From Spirochaetaceae bacterium (GTDB lineage Bacteria > Spirochaetota > Spirochaetia > SZUA-6 > Bin103), in NCBI GenBank assembly GCA_028818385.1, contig JAPPNY010000131.1, forward strand, positions 21,651 through 80,875: a stretch of 59,225 bases of DNA, read 5' to 3'. The notes beneath the pieces are model-generated. The model was not told the origin of the DNA, searched no databases, and worked only from the letters and a program-made list of their open reading frames with translations. The position numbers were made by a program, and so were the translations under genes. Shown piece by piece: positions 32,086-40,702 of this stretch (within the stretch, counting starts at the first letter, position 1; every line of letters begins with the position of its first letter).

Positions 32086-33117
32086 ATGAGCGCGGTGCGC
32101 CTGTCCGGGATCGTCAAGCGCTTCGGCGACGTCACCGCCGTCGCCGGGGTGGATCTGGAGATCGAGTCCGGCGAGTTCCTGGTGGTGCTCGGGCCGTCGG
32201 GGTGCGGCAAGACGACCCTGATGCGCACCGTGGCCGGGCTGGAGAAGCCCAACGCCGGGCGCGTGTACATCGGCGCGCGCGACGTCACGGCGCTGCCGCC
32301 GCGCAAGCGCGGCATCGCCATGGTCTTCCAGTCCTACGCGCTCTACCCGCACATGACCGTGGCGGGCAACATCGCCTTCCCGCTGAAGGCGCAGGGTCGT
32401 ACCAGGAGCAAGGCCGAGCGGGAGGAGCGCGTCCTGCAGGCGGCGCGCAAGGTCAGCATCGACCACCTGCTCGACCGCCGGCCGCGGCAGCTCTCCGGCG
32501 GCGAGCGGCAGCGGGTCGCGATCGCCCGCGCGATCGTCACCGAGCCGGACGTGCTGCTGCTCGATGAACCGCTCAGCAACCTGGACGCCAAGCTGCGCGC
32601 CTACGCCCGCGACGAGCTGAAGTTCTTTCAGCGCGAGCTGGGGATCACGACCATCTTCGTCACCCACGACCAGATCGAGGCGATGGGGCTCGGCGACCGG
32701 ATCGTCGTGATGGAGCAGGGGCTGGTGCAGCAGGTCGGCCCGCCGCAGGCGATCTACGACCGGCCGGCCAACACCTTCGTCGCCACCTTCCTGGGCTCGC
32801 CGGGGATGAACCTGCTGCCGGTGGCGGAGGACGAGCTGCTCGGCTTCCGCCCCGAGCACCTGCGGCCGGCGGCGGCAGGAGACCGGCACGAGTTCGAGTT
32901 CCGCATCACCCGCATCGAGTACCTGGGGGCCGATCGCCTGCTCTACGGCCAGATCGACGACTTCCGCGGCGAGCCGCACCTGACCCTGGCGCGCCTGCCG
33001 AGCAACGTGACGATGCCGCTGCAGGTGGGGGAGTCGTATTCCTTCGCCGTCACTGATTCGCACCGCTTCGCCCGCGGCAGCGGCGAGCGGCGCGACGGCG
33101 CGGGAGCGTATCGGTGA
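32086..33117 (+). CDS. CUT1 ABC transporter ATP-binding protein, MalK/UgpC-like
   Basis: An ATPase of 343 residues: Walker [20 protein letters not shown] (about 36-43), [13 protein letters not shown], signature [16 protein letters not shown], Walker [17 protein letters not shown], and [15 protein letters not shown]. The C-terminal TOBE domain is shorter than in MalK, with [11 protein letters not shown]. The ATG has GAGGAGCGAGC before it. Its position as second gene, between the binding protein and permeases, is less common than last. Its stop overlaps the next GTG start. Confidence 0.94.
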   Translation: MSAVRLSGIVKRFGDVTAVAGVDLEIESGEFLVVLGPSGCGKTTLMRTVAGLEKPNAGRVYIGARDVTALPPRKRGIAMVFQSYALYPHMTVAGNIAFPLKAQGRTRSKAEREERVLQAARKVSIDHLLDRRPRQLSGGERQRVAIARAIVTEPDVLLLDEPLSNLDAKLRAYARDELKFFQRELGITTIFVTHDQIEAMGLGDRIVVMEQGLVQQVGPPQAIYDRPANTFVATFLGSPGMNLLPVAEDELLGFRPEHLRPAAAGDRHEFEFRITRIEYLGADRLLYGQIDDFRGEPHLTLARLPSNVTMPLQVGESYSFAVTDSHRFARGSGERRDGAGAYR

Positions 33118-34064
33118 CCGACGCCGGCGACGGACGCGGCAGCGTGCTGGACAGCCGCCGCCTCATGGGCTTCGCCTTCCTGGCGCCGGCCGTGCTCTAC
33201 ATCGTCCTGCTGATCGGCGTGTCGTTCTTCACCGCGTTCGCGTTCAGCCTCAGCGACGCCACGGTGGGGAATGCCAGCATCCGGTACGCCGGCCTGCGCA
33301 ACTTCCGGAACGTCCTGAACGCGCCCGACTTCCACGCCGCGCTGCGCAACACTTTCGTGTTTACGCTCGTCGCCCAGTTCTTCGTCCTGATCCTGGCCAA
33401 CATGCTGGCGCTGATCCTGACCGCACCGCTGCCGGACAGCCGCTGGGTGAGGGGCGGGATGTGGACGGCGCGGCTGCTCTTGATCATGCCGTGGGCGACG
33501 CCGCTGTCGTTGTCCGTGATCGGCTGGCTGTGGATGTTCGATTCAAAGTACAGCCCGATCGACTACCTGCTGGAGCAGCTCGGCCTGTTGGGACCGGGCA
33601 CGGTCTGGGGACCCACCCGCAACCTGACCTGGCTGGGCAAGACCTACCTGTCCAAGGCGTCGATCATCTTCGTGCACGTCTGGCGCATGACGCCGCTGGC
33701 GACGGTGATCCTGATGGCCGGCCTGTCCAGCATCCCGACCGACGTGGTGGACCAGGCCAAGGCGGACGGCGCGCGCTACTTCCGCGCGCTGTTCCAGGTG
33801 AAGCTGCCGCTGATCCTGCCGATCATGCTCAACTCGCTGCTGTTCGCCTTCATCTTCACCTTCGGCGACCTGACCGTCGTGTACGTGCTGACCCGCGGCG
33901 GGCCGATCAACCACACGCTCACCTTGCCCATGTACAGCTTCCTGGTCGGCATCGACGGCGGCAACCTGTCGCAGGGCGCGGCGATCGCGCTGTTCATCTT
34001 CCCTGTGCTGCTGGCGGTGGCGATTGTGATGTTGCGCACGGCCAGCCGCGCGCAGGTCCGCTGA
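33114..34064 (+). CDS. CUT1 ABC permease, MalF/UgpA-like
   Basis: A membrane subunit of 316 residues with about six helices. The opening SRRLMGFAFLAPAVLYIVLL, the ISYAGLRNF-like segment (YAGLRNFRNVLNAPDF) and the EAA loop DQAKADGARYFRALFQVKLP define the family. The GTG start is embedded in the ATPase stop (GTGA). It pairs with the next permease to form the channel of the sugar importer. Confidence 0.94.
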   Translation: MTDAGDGRGSVLDSRRLMGFAFLAPAVLYIVLLIGVSFFTAFAFSLSDATVGNASIRYAGLRNFRNVLNAPDFHAALRNTFVFTLVAQFFVLILANMLALILTAPLPDSRWVRGGMWTARLLLIMPWATPLSLSVIGWLWMFDSKYSPIDYLLEQLGLLGPGTVWGPTRNLTWLGKTYLSKASIIFVHVWRMTPLATVILMAGLSSIPTDVVDQAKADGARYFRALFQVKLPLILPIMLNSLLFAFIFTFGDLTVVYVLTRGGPINHTLTLPMYSFLVGIDGGNLSQGAAIALFIFPVLLAVAIVMLRTASRAQVR

Positions 34065-34077
34065 GGTTGCATCCGGG

Positions 34078-34971
34078 ATGGTCGACCTGAAGATCCCGCC
34101 CGAGCTGATGGCGAGCCCGCCCGCGCGGGTCAGCCCGCGGCGCGTGATCAAGGGCACGCTCTATACGACGTCCGTCCTGTTCTTCTGCCTGCTGGCCGCG
34201 GCGCCCTTCCTGGTGATGGGCATCACCACCTTCCAGACCGACCGCGACCTCTACAAGCGCGACGCCAGTCCGTTCGACTACGCCGAGCCGCCCACCCTGG
34301 AGCACCTGGACAACCTGTTCAACGACACCAACTACCTGGTGTTCGTCCGCAATTCCGCCGTGGTGGGCGCGGCGGTGGTGGCGATCACGCTCATCCTGGC
34401 GCTGCCGGCGGCCTACTCGCTTGCCCGCCTGACCGGGCGCTGGGGAGAGCGCGCCGGCATCATGATGTTCATCGTCTACCTGGTGCCGCCGACGCTGCTG
34501 TTCATCCCGCTGTTCCGGATCATCGTGTCGCTGGGCCTGAGCAACTCCCTGCTCTCGCTGATCGTGGTCTACCCGACGATCACGGTCCCGTTCAGCGCCT
34601 GGCTGCTGATGGGATTCTTCAAGTCGATCCCGGAGGAGACGGAGGAGGCGGCGCTGGTCGACGGCTACCACCCCTACGGGGCGTTCCTGCGCGTAGCGCT
34701 GCCGCTTGCGCGGCCGGGCATCATCTCCGTGATCGTGTTCAGCTTCACCCTGACGCTGCACGAGTTCATCTACGCGCTGGTATTCATCACCCGCTCGGAG
34801 TGGCGGACGCTGAGCGTCGGCGTCCCCTCGGAGCTGATCCTGGGCGACGTCTTCTTCTGGCAGCCGTTGCTGGCCTCGGCCCTGATCATCGCCATCCCGG
34901 TCGCCCTGGTGTACAACGTGTTCCTGGACCGGCTGATCCAGGGCTTCACCGTGGGTGCGGTCAAGGGCTGA
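34078..34971 (+). CDS. CUT1 ABC permease, MalG/UgpE-like
   Basis: The second membrane subunit, 297 residues with six helices. Its first helix (TTSVLFFCLLAAAPFLVMGI), a periplasmic loop (FQTDRDLYKRDASPFDY), the coupling loop ETEEAALVDGYHPYGAFLRV, and the end LIQGFTVGAVKG are diagnostic for MalG-type proteins. It is the last gene of the importer operon. The Septu ATPase starts 44 bases downstream, with no visible terminator between. Confidence 0.94.
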   Translation: MVDLKIPPELMASPPARVSPRRVIKGTLYTTSVLFFCLLAAAPFLVMGITTFQTDRDLYKRDASPFDYAEPPTLEHLDNLFNDTNYLVFVRNSAVVGAAVVAITLILALPAAYSLARLTGRWGERAGIMMFIVYLVPPTLLFIPLFRIIVSLGLSNSLLSLIVVYPTITVPFSAWLLMGFFKSIPEETEEAALVDGYHPYGAFLRVALPLARPGIISVIVFSFTLTLHEFIYALVFITRSEWRTLSVGVPSELILGDVFFWQPLLASALIIAIPVALVYNVFLDRLIQGFTVGAVKG

Positions 34972-35015
34972 TTGCAATATCCCCGGGGAATGGGCAGGCT
35001 CTGGGAACGACTGTC

Positions 35016-36266
35016 ATGCCACCGTATCCGCATGTCCGATCGCTGAAGGTTGAAAACTTCAAGGGCATAGCCGAGCTGGACCTTCCGCTCGACCAGTCGT
35101 TGACGTTGCTTGCTGGCGTCAACGGTGTTGGCAAGACGTCAGCCATCGAAGCTCTACTCGGAGCAGTTACGGAGGCGTGGAGTTGGCTCGGCCCGGACGG
35201 CACGCATGCATGGTTCAGGCCGTCCGGAGATCTGGTACGATATGGGGCTCGCGAGGGAACCATCACCATGGAATTGGCCCTTGCGTCCGACGTCAGGACC
35301 ACACTCACGATCCCTTTCAATGCAAAGGGCATAGGGCGGGGCCAGTATTCCGACAGTGAAGTGCTGAGTGGGTTCTCCGAAAAGGTATCTCCCATACCCC
35401 TAGTCGTGAACTTTGATCAGAATCGCATCGGTGGCTTGGGGTCCAAGAAGAGACTCCTTCTTTTTGAAACTAACCGCAAAACTGCGCTCGATACGACTCC
35501 CGGCGCGCTTTCGGATTTCAAGAGTTGGTACTTCGAAAAGGAGAGCGACGAGGCACGAGAAGCTGTTGAGCGCAGCGACCTGGAGTATACGGACCCCGAG
35601 GTACGGGCTGTTCAGGAAGTTCTGAGGAGTGTCGCCGGAAGTTCGACTGTCCTGAGATCCAGAAAACCGGACGGCAGCATGGATCGGGTGCTCTTCCTGA
35701 GGAAGGAAGGCGGACCCGACATTCCTTTCGAGTCGCTGTCTGGTGGTGAACAGGCGTACTTTCTGCTTGCGGTGGACCTGGCTCGACGACTGCTTCTGGA
35801 GTTTCCGGGGAGCACGCTGTCCGAAGCTCCGGGTTTCGTCTGCATCGATGAGATCGAGCTCCATTTGCATCCGGCGTGGCAACGCGAAATCCTGACGTCA
35901 CTCATGAATCTGTTTCCGAGATGCCAGTTCGTTGTCAGCACCCATTCGCCTCAGGTCATCGGAAGCGTCGCCGCGAAGCACGTGCGGTTGCTCTCTTTCG
36001 ACGGGAACGGCCATATCCACGTCACGGCGCCAATCGCGTCCAAGGGCCGTGACACCAACTATGTGCTTGAAGGGGTCATGGACACGCCGGAGCAGGATCC
36101 GCGCGTCGACATCCTGTTCGCCAAGTTCGATCAGTTGATCGATGAAGGCGCGTTTGACGAAGCTGATCAGGTTCTTGACACGCTGGACAACCTCGTCGAA
36201 GGCAAGTCAGCCAGGGTGGCGCTTCGCCGGGCGAAGTGCCGGCGCCTGCGAACGGCGCCGGGATGA
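35016..36266 (+). CDS. ptuA: Septu defence ATPase PtuA
   Basis: A RecF/OLD-type ABC ATPase of 416 residues. LKVENFKGIAELDL is the family opener. Walker A is GVNGVGKT (34-41), the signature LSGGEQAYFLLAVDL lies near 240, Walker B FVCIDEIELHLHP near 276, and the H-loop STHSPQV near 308. Followed directly by an HNH nuclease, it matches the two-gene Septu anti-phage system, in which PtuA forms a scaffold for the nuclease. No reverse transcriptase is adjacent, so it is not the retron version. The DNA looks less GC-rich than the preceding importer, consistent with transfer. The ATG at 35016 is the first that leaves the domain intact. Confidence 0.88.
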   Translation: MPPYPHVRSLKVENFKGIAELDLPLDQSLTLLAGVNGVGKTSAIEALLGAVTEAWSWLGPDGTHAWFRPSGDLVRYGAREGTITMELALASDVRTTLTIPFNAKGIGRGQYSDSEVLSGFSEKVSPIPLVVNFDQNRIGGLGSKKRLLLFETNRKTALDTTPGALSDFKSWYFEKESDEAREAVERSDLEYTDPEVRAVQEVLRSVAGSSTVLRSRKPDGSMDRVLFLRKEGGPDIPFESLSGGEQAYFLLAVDLARRLLLEFPGSTLSEAPGFVCIDEIELHLHPAWQREILTSLMNLFPRCQFVVSTHSPQVIGSVAAKHVRLLSFDGNGHIHVTAPIASKGRDTNYVLEGVMDTPEQDPRVDILFAKFDQLIDEGAFDEADQVLDTLDNLVEGKSARVALRRAKCRRLRTAPG

Positions 36267-36919
36267 GAGGCTCTGCGAAGGGAGAAGAACCGGAAGTGCT
36301 GCGGGCTTGGAAGGCCGATCAGCGGGTCGCTGGCCTTGAACCCCGATACGGTGATCTGAGCAGAGGCGCCCGGGAAGCGACCAGAAAAGCGCTGTTCGCC
36401 GAGCAAACCGGTCAATGCGTATATTGCGGCCGCGGAATTGACCTTGAGCTGTACAATGGACATCATGTTGAGCACTTCCGGCCTCGCCGATATCGGCATC
36501 TTGAGCTAACGTACGGGAACCTCTTCTTGAGTTGCGGACCGCATCAGGCGCGCGGCGGCGTCCAGCGCACGTGCGGGAACGAGAAAAAGGAGTGGTTCGA
36601 CGAGAATTGCCACGTCGAGCCCGCACCGGAAGAAGCGTGCCAAAGACGCTTTTGGTTTACGTCGGGTGGGGGGATTCAGGGGGACGGTTCTCCCGAGGCG
36701 GAGAAAATGGTGGTCGCCCTGAATCTCAATCATCCCGAGCTCATGGTCGAGCGATCAGAGCTCGTCGAGTTCTTGGACGGCCAACTCAACGAAGGCGTTT
36801 CCCATGGCGAACTGGCCGCCGCTTTTCTGGGTGTCTCCTCGATCGGAGCACGAGCCAGTTTCGCGAATGTGGCAATTCAGTATCTGCGGAGGCAAGCCGA
36901 CTCCGATCAGCACTCATAG
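36263..36919 (+). CDS. ptuB: Septu HNH nuclease PtuB
   Basis: An HNH-type endonuclease of 218 residues, similar to the TIGR02646/retron-associated HNH group. CVYCG (Cys 52 and 55) is followed by NGHHVEHFRPRR, with the catalytic histidines, and LTYGNLFLSCGPHQ, with the conserved Asn and a third Cys. In Septu it nicks or cuts nucleic acid when PtuA senses infection. The ATG overlaps the PtuA stop (ATGA); a longer GTG start lies inside ptuA and is less likely. All core residues are present, so the pair seems functional. Confidence 0.88.
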   Translation: MRGSAKGEEPEVLRAWKADQRVAGLEPRYGDLSRGAREATRKALFAEQTGQCVYCGRGIDLELYNGHHVEHFRPRRYRHLELTYGNLFLSCGPHQARGGVQRTCGNEKKEWFDENCHVEPAPEEACQRRFWFTSGGGIQGDGSPEAEKMVVALNLNHPELMVERSELVEFLDGQLNEGVSHGELAAAFLGVSSIGARASFANVAIQYLRRQADSDQHS

Positions 36920-36992
36920 CCTGCGCGCTTCATCGAATCAGCGTGGGCGATGGCGACGGCGTCGCACGACGAGATGAGGAGGGAGTGACGGA

Positions 36993-37442
36993 ATGAACAA
37001 GGCCAAGCGGTCAACGAAGATCGCCAAGCGGGACGACGGGAAGCCGGTCCTCCTATCAGGCGGCAACCCACAGATCGCGAAGGCGGACGGCGATGCCCCG
37101 GTGCAGGCCTACATCGCCGTCATGCCGGGCTGGAAGAGCGACCTCGGGCGTCGCCTGGACGAGCTCATCGTTCGTACCGTTCCCGAGGTGCGCAAGGCCG
37201 TGCGGTGGAACTCGCCCTTCTACGGCATCGAGGGACAAGGGTGGTTCGTCAGCTACCACGTCTTTACCCGCTACGTGAAGGTGACCTTTCTCAACGGAGC
37301 ATCCCTGCGACCCCTTCCGCCGGGCTCCGGCAAGGATCCGGACGCGCGCTGGATCGACATCCACGAGGGGGAACTCGACGAGGAGCAGATGGCGGCGTGG
37401 GTCCGGCAGTCGGCGGCTCTGCCCGGCTGGCCCGGGTTCTGA
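36993..37442 (+). CDS. DUF1801 domain protein
   Basis: A small protein of 149 residues with the DUF1801 (YdhG-like) fold, related to frataxin-like or steroid-binding shapes. LDELIVRTVPEVRKAVRWNS, then PFYGIEGQGWFVSYHVFTRY and VKVTFLNGASL, are characteristic. The Lys-rich N-terminus (KAKRSTKIAKRDDGK) is an extension. The function of the family is unknown. It follows the Septu pair after 73 bases on the same strand but need not belong to it. Confidence 0.85.
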   Translation: MNKAKRSTKIAKRDDGKPVLLSGGNPQIAKADGDAPVQAYIAVMPGWKSDLGRRLDELIVRTVPEVRKAVRWNSPFYGIEGQGWFVSYHVFTRYVKVTFLNGASLRPLPPGSGKDPDARWIDIHEGELDEEQMAAWVRQSAALPGWPGF

Positions 37443-37489
37443 CATCCCTCCCTTGCGCCCGAATGACGAGTTGATCTGAGATCGGTCGC

Positions 37490-39142
37490 ATGAAACGGAT
37501 CCTGTACGTCTACAACGAACGCGACTTTCACCTCAGCGAGTCGGCTGGACGGCTGATCGGCGAAGACCTGGCCGCGGACGGACGCTACGAGCTCGAGATG
37601 ACCACCGATCTCGACGCGTTCGCGGCGCTGCCTCGCGGCGACTACGCGGCGGTCGTCGTCTACACGACCGGCTGCCGCGACGAGCTGCGCGGTGCGCGGG
37701 AGGCGGGACTGCTGCAGTTCGTGGAGGCGGGCGGCGGCTTCGTCGGCCTGCATGCGGCCGCCGACAGCTTCCGCGGGAGCCGCCTGTACCTGGAGATGCT
37801 GGGTGGGGAGTTCCTGAGCCACCCCGCTCACCACGAATTCACGGTCCGGATCCTGGAGGCCGACCACTACATCACGCGGCGCATCCGGGACTTCCCGGTC
37901 TTCGATGAGCTGTACCGGCTGCAGGGCTTCGACCCGGAGCGGTCCACGGTGCTCGCGGACGCCGGCTTCCGGAACGAGCGCCATCCGGTCGTCCACGTGC
38001 GCGAGCACGGGCGCGGGCGGGTGGCCTATCTGGCCAATGGGCACACCACGCAGGCATGGAGGACGCGAGCTTTTCGCAAGCTGGTCACCCGCGCGATCGC
38101 CTGGACCGCGGGGGCCGATGCAGAGGAGAGGACCATCCGGTGCGGCCTGCTGGGGTACGGGCCGAACCACAACATGGGCCGCAACCACTACGGCTGGCTG
38201 AACCAGGTGCCCGGCCTGCGGCCGGTGGCGATGTGCGACATCGACCGCGGGCGCGTCGAGGTGGCCCGGCAGGAGTGCCCCGACCTGGAGCTCTACACCA
38301 CCAGCAGCGAAGAGATGCTGGCCGAAGGGAACCTCGACCTGGTTGTCGTGATCCTGCCGCACTCGCTCCATGAGCAGGCCGCCCTGCAGTGCCTGGATGC
38401 CGGCGCGCACGTGGTCATCGAGAAGCCGTTCTGTCTCACCGTGGAGGAGGCGGACCGCATCGCCGGGCGCGCGCGCGAGTCGGGCCTGTCGGTCAGCGTG
38501 TTTCACAACCGGCGGTGGGACGCCGACTACCTGACCATCCGGGACGTGATCGAGCGCGGTCTCATCGGCGAGGTCTTTCACGTCGAGTGCGCACACGGCG
38601 GCTACGGGCACCCGGGGCACACGTGGCGCGCCGACAAGGCCGTCTCAGGCGGTGTCCTCTACGACTTTGGCGCCCACTTCCTGGACTGGATCCTCAACCT
38701 GGTGCCCGCGAGGATCTCCCACGTGACCGGCACCCGCCACGACCTCGTCTGGCACGGGGTCACGAACGAGGACTACATGAAGGTGGGCCTGCGATTCGAG
38801 AACGGAGTGACGGCCGAGTTCGTCTCGTCCCAGATCAGCGCGCTGCCGCAACCGAAGTGGCGGATCCTGGGGACGCTCGGTGCGCTGGAGGAGGGCGCGA
38901 CGAGGGATGAACTGCGGCTGGTGAGCTACGCGTCCGGCGTCCGCCACGAGGGTGTCGTGCCGGTTTCGTCGGGCATGGAATCGTGGGTCAGCTACTACCG
39001 GCAGCTCGCCGACCACCTGCTGCTGGGCGAGCCCAATCCGGTGACGCCCGAGCAGGCGCGGCGCGTGATCGGCGTCATTCAGGCCGCCGAGGTGAGCGCC
39101 GAGCGCGGGGCCGGCATTCCACCGTTCGAGGGGTGCGAGTAG
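37490..39142 (+). CDS. ThuA-Gfo/Idh/MocA fusion oxidoreductase
   Basis: A two-domain protein of 550 residues. Residues about 1-205 are a ThuA-like (class I glutamine amidotransferase fold) domain: RILYVYNERDFHLSESAGRL, GGGFVGLHAAADSF, HPAHHEFTVRIL and HPVVHVREHGRGRVAYLANG. Residues about 215-550 are a MocA-type dehydrogenase: CGLLGYGPNHNMGRNHYGW for NAD binding, EKP at 311-313, and LYDFGAHFLDWIL with the catalytic-region His. ThuA proteins occur beside such dehydrogenases in trehalose and other sugar oxidation pathways, so a fusion suggests consecutive steps on a 3-keto sugar. The exact substrate is unknown. Confidence 0.9.
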   Translation: MKRILYVYNERDFHLSESAGRLIGEDLAADGRYELEMTTDLDAFAALPRGDYAAVVVYTTGCRDELRGAREAGLLQFVEAGGGFVGLHAAADSFRGSRLYLEMLGGEFLSHPAHHEFTVRILEADHYITRRIRDFPVFDELYRLQGFDPERSTVLADAGFRNERHPVVHVREHGRGRVAYLANGHTTQAWRTRAFRKLVTRAIAWTAGADAEERTIRCGLLGYGPNHNMGRNHYGWLNQVPGLRPVAMCDIDRGRVEVARQECPDLELYTTSSEEMLAEGNLDLVVVILPHSLHEQAALQCLDAGAHVVIEKPFCLTVEEADRIAGRARESGLSVSVFHNRRWDADYLTIRDVIERGLIGEVFHVECAHGGYGHPGHTWRADKAVSGGVLYDFGAHFLDWILNLVPARISHVTGTRHDLVWHGVTNEDYMKVGLRFENGVTAEFVSSQISALPQPKWRILGTLGALEEGATRDELRLVSYASGVRHEGVVPVSSGMESWVSYYRQLADHLLLGEPNPVTPEQARRVIGVIQAAEVSAERGAGIPPFEGCE

Positions 39143-39149
39143 CGCGCGC

Positions 39150-40631
39150 TTACTCGGTGACGTACGCCGCGTAGAGGAAGACGTCGTCGAGGCGCTCGGC
39201 ATCCCAGTCGACGCGCAGCATGAAGGGAGCGTTTAGTCCTTCGACCGACTCCCGGCCGCGCCAGCGTACCGGCACGCTCAGCCCCTCGCTTTCCAGCGGG
39301 ACGCAGTCCTCCGCCGTGTAGCCGGGTATCGGCCGCATGCGCTCGTCCAGCAGCGTGGCCCGCAGCCGGTTGCGGGGCGAGAGCCCCTGCGCGTTGATGC
39401 TGATCCGGGCCGTGGCTCCCTGGAGGTCGATGGGGCAGGAGATGAAGTGGGGCGCTCCGTACTCCGGCACCATGTCACCGATGTGCTCGCGCCAGTAGAG
39501 CTGGTGGGTGTCCTCGCTCGGCTGCAGGTTGGGCCGCGGATCGGGCACCACCTCGAAGTAGCCCATGCGGTCGCGCGGGAAGCGCGCCACGTTCAGGTCG
39601 CCGCCGCGCCAGTTGGAGTACCAGATGAGCGACTCGCCGCCGACGTTGGCGAACCCCTGTCCCTGCTCCAGGCACGGGAAGGCGAAGTCGTCGGGCCGGT
39701 CGATCTCGTAGCCGGGGATGAAGCGGAAGTCGGGGATCGGCTCGGTGAAGTGCAGGCCGTCGTTGCTCACCAGCAGGCCCAGGTCCATGCTCACGAAGCG
39801 GCGGTCGTTGGACTCTCCGTGCCACATGCCGTACACGCCCAGCAGCACGTTGCCGCGGTCCCACAGCCCGGCGCCCAGGTGCACCTGCTCGCCGGCGTGG
39901 CAGCCCGCGATCTGACGGTGCGGCTCCTGGTCGCGGCGGAAGCCCAGGGCGACCGCGTCGCTCCAATGGTCGAAGTCGTAGGAGACGAAGGTGACCAGCG
40001 CGCGCTTCGTGCCGACGTTGCCGCCCTGGCCGTTCAGCAGGTATCTGCCGCCATGCTTGATCAGGCCGGTCGGCTCGATCGCGTTGTGCTTGAGAATCGG
40101 GTTGTTCGGGCCCTCGGTCCAGTGCAGGCCGTCCGAGCTGAACGCCGCCATGATGTAGTACGGATGCGCCTCGTTGATCATCTTGAAGCGCCGCGACGGG
40201 TCCGGGTCGTCGGGATCGTGGAGGACGGAGCAGGAGGTAGGCTCCCGCTCGGTGTCGAACGCGACCAGGTTGTTGCGCTTCGAGCCTGCGAACTCGACGA
40301 GCCCCAGGTCGGGCTTCGTCCAGTTGACCCCGTCGGAGCTGGTCGCGTAGCAGACGCGGGCCGGCAAGCGGCGTCCTTCCATCGAGGCGTGTCCCAGGTA
40401 CCACAGGCGCAACTCGCCGTCGACCTCGCACACCGACCCGTAGTACTTGATCACGGCGTCGTGAGCGTCCGCGGGGCCGCGCTCCATCGCGATCAGGTGA
40501 CCCTTGTAGGGATTCATCCCTTCGACCAGGCCGATCCGCAGGCGGTATCGGAAGGGGACGGTCCGGTCGTCGTACGGGAACAGCACGGCCTCGGAAAGCG
40601 GCGCCATCACGCCGCCGTTGTGGACGATCAT
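39150..40631 (-). CDS. GH43/GH32-like five-bladed propeller protein
   Basis: A protein of 493 residues with an N-terminal five-bladed propeller of the GH32/43/68 superfamily shape: LWYLGHASMEGRRLPARVCY, ATSSDGVNWTKPDLGLVEF, SSDGLHWTEGPNNPILKHNA, and NVLLGVYGMWHG. A C-terminal beta-sandwich-like part (about 400-493) follows. Repeats of the type SSDGxxWT are clear. Catalytic acids are not assignable by eye. There is no signal peptide. The ATG at 40631 is a choice among several in-frame starts (40607 also possible). It converges with the ThuA-MocA gene, 7 bases apart, and may process a related sugar. Confidence 0.72.
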   Translation of the reverse strand: MIVHNGGVMAPLSEAVLFPYDDRTVPFRYRLRIGLVEGMNPYKGHLIAMERGPADAHDAVIKYYGSVCEVDGELRLWYLGHASMEGRRLPARVCYATSSDGVNWTKPDLGLVEFAGSKRNNLVAFDTEREPTSCSVLHDPDDPDPSRRFKMINEAHPYYIMAAFSSDGLHWTEGPNNPILKHNAIEPTGLIKHGGRYLLNGQGGNVGTKRALVTFVSYDFDHWSDAVALGFRRDQEPHRQIAGCHAGEQVHLGAGLWDRGNVLLGVYGMWHGESNDRRFVSMDLGLLVSNDGLHFTEPIPDFRFIPGYEIDRPDDFAFPCLEQGQGFANVGGESLIWYSNWRGGDLNVARFPRDRMGYFEVVPDPRPNLQPSEDTHQLYWREHIGDMVPEYGAPHFISCPIDLQGATARISINAQGLSPRNRLRATLLDERMRPIPGYTAEDCVPLESEGLSVPVRWRGRESVEGLNAPFMLRVDWDAERLDDVFLYAAYVTE

Positions 40632-40702
40632 CGCGGTTCCGGTGATAGACGATCCGCCGCCACGGCGCAAGCGTCGGACGCGGAGTTTTCAGTACGGACG
40701 CG

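Noticed and set aside
34800..35015. Longer start for the PtuA ATPase inside the MalG-type permease gene
   Set aside because: The upstream residues are out-of-frame permease sequence; the family opener LKVENF lies shortly after ATG 35016.
35016..36919. Retron with PtuAB effectors
   Set aside because: No reverse transcriptase gene or retron-like RNA region is present on either side.
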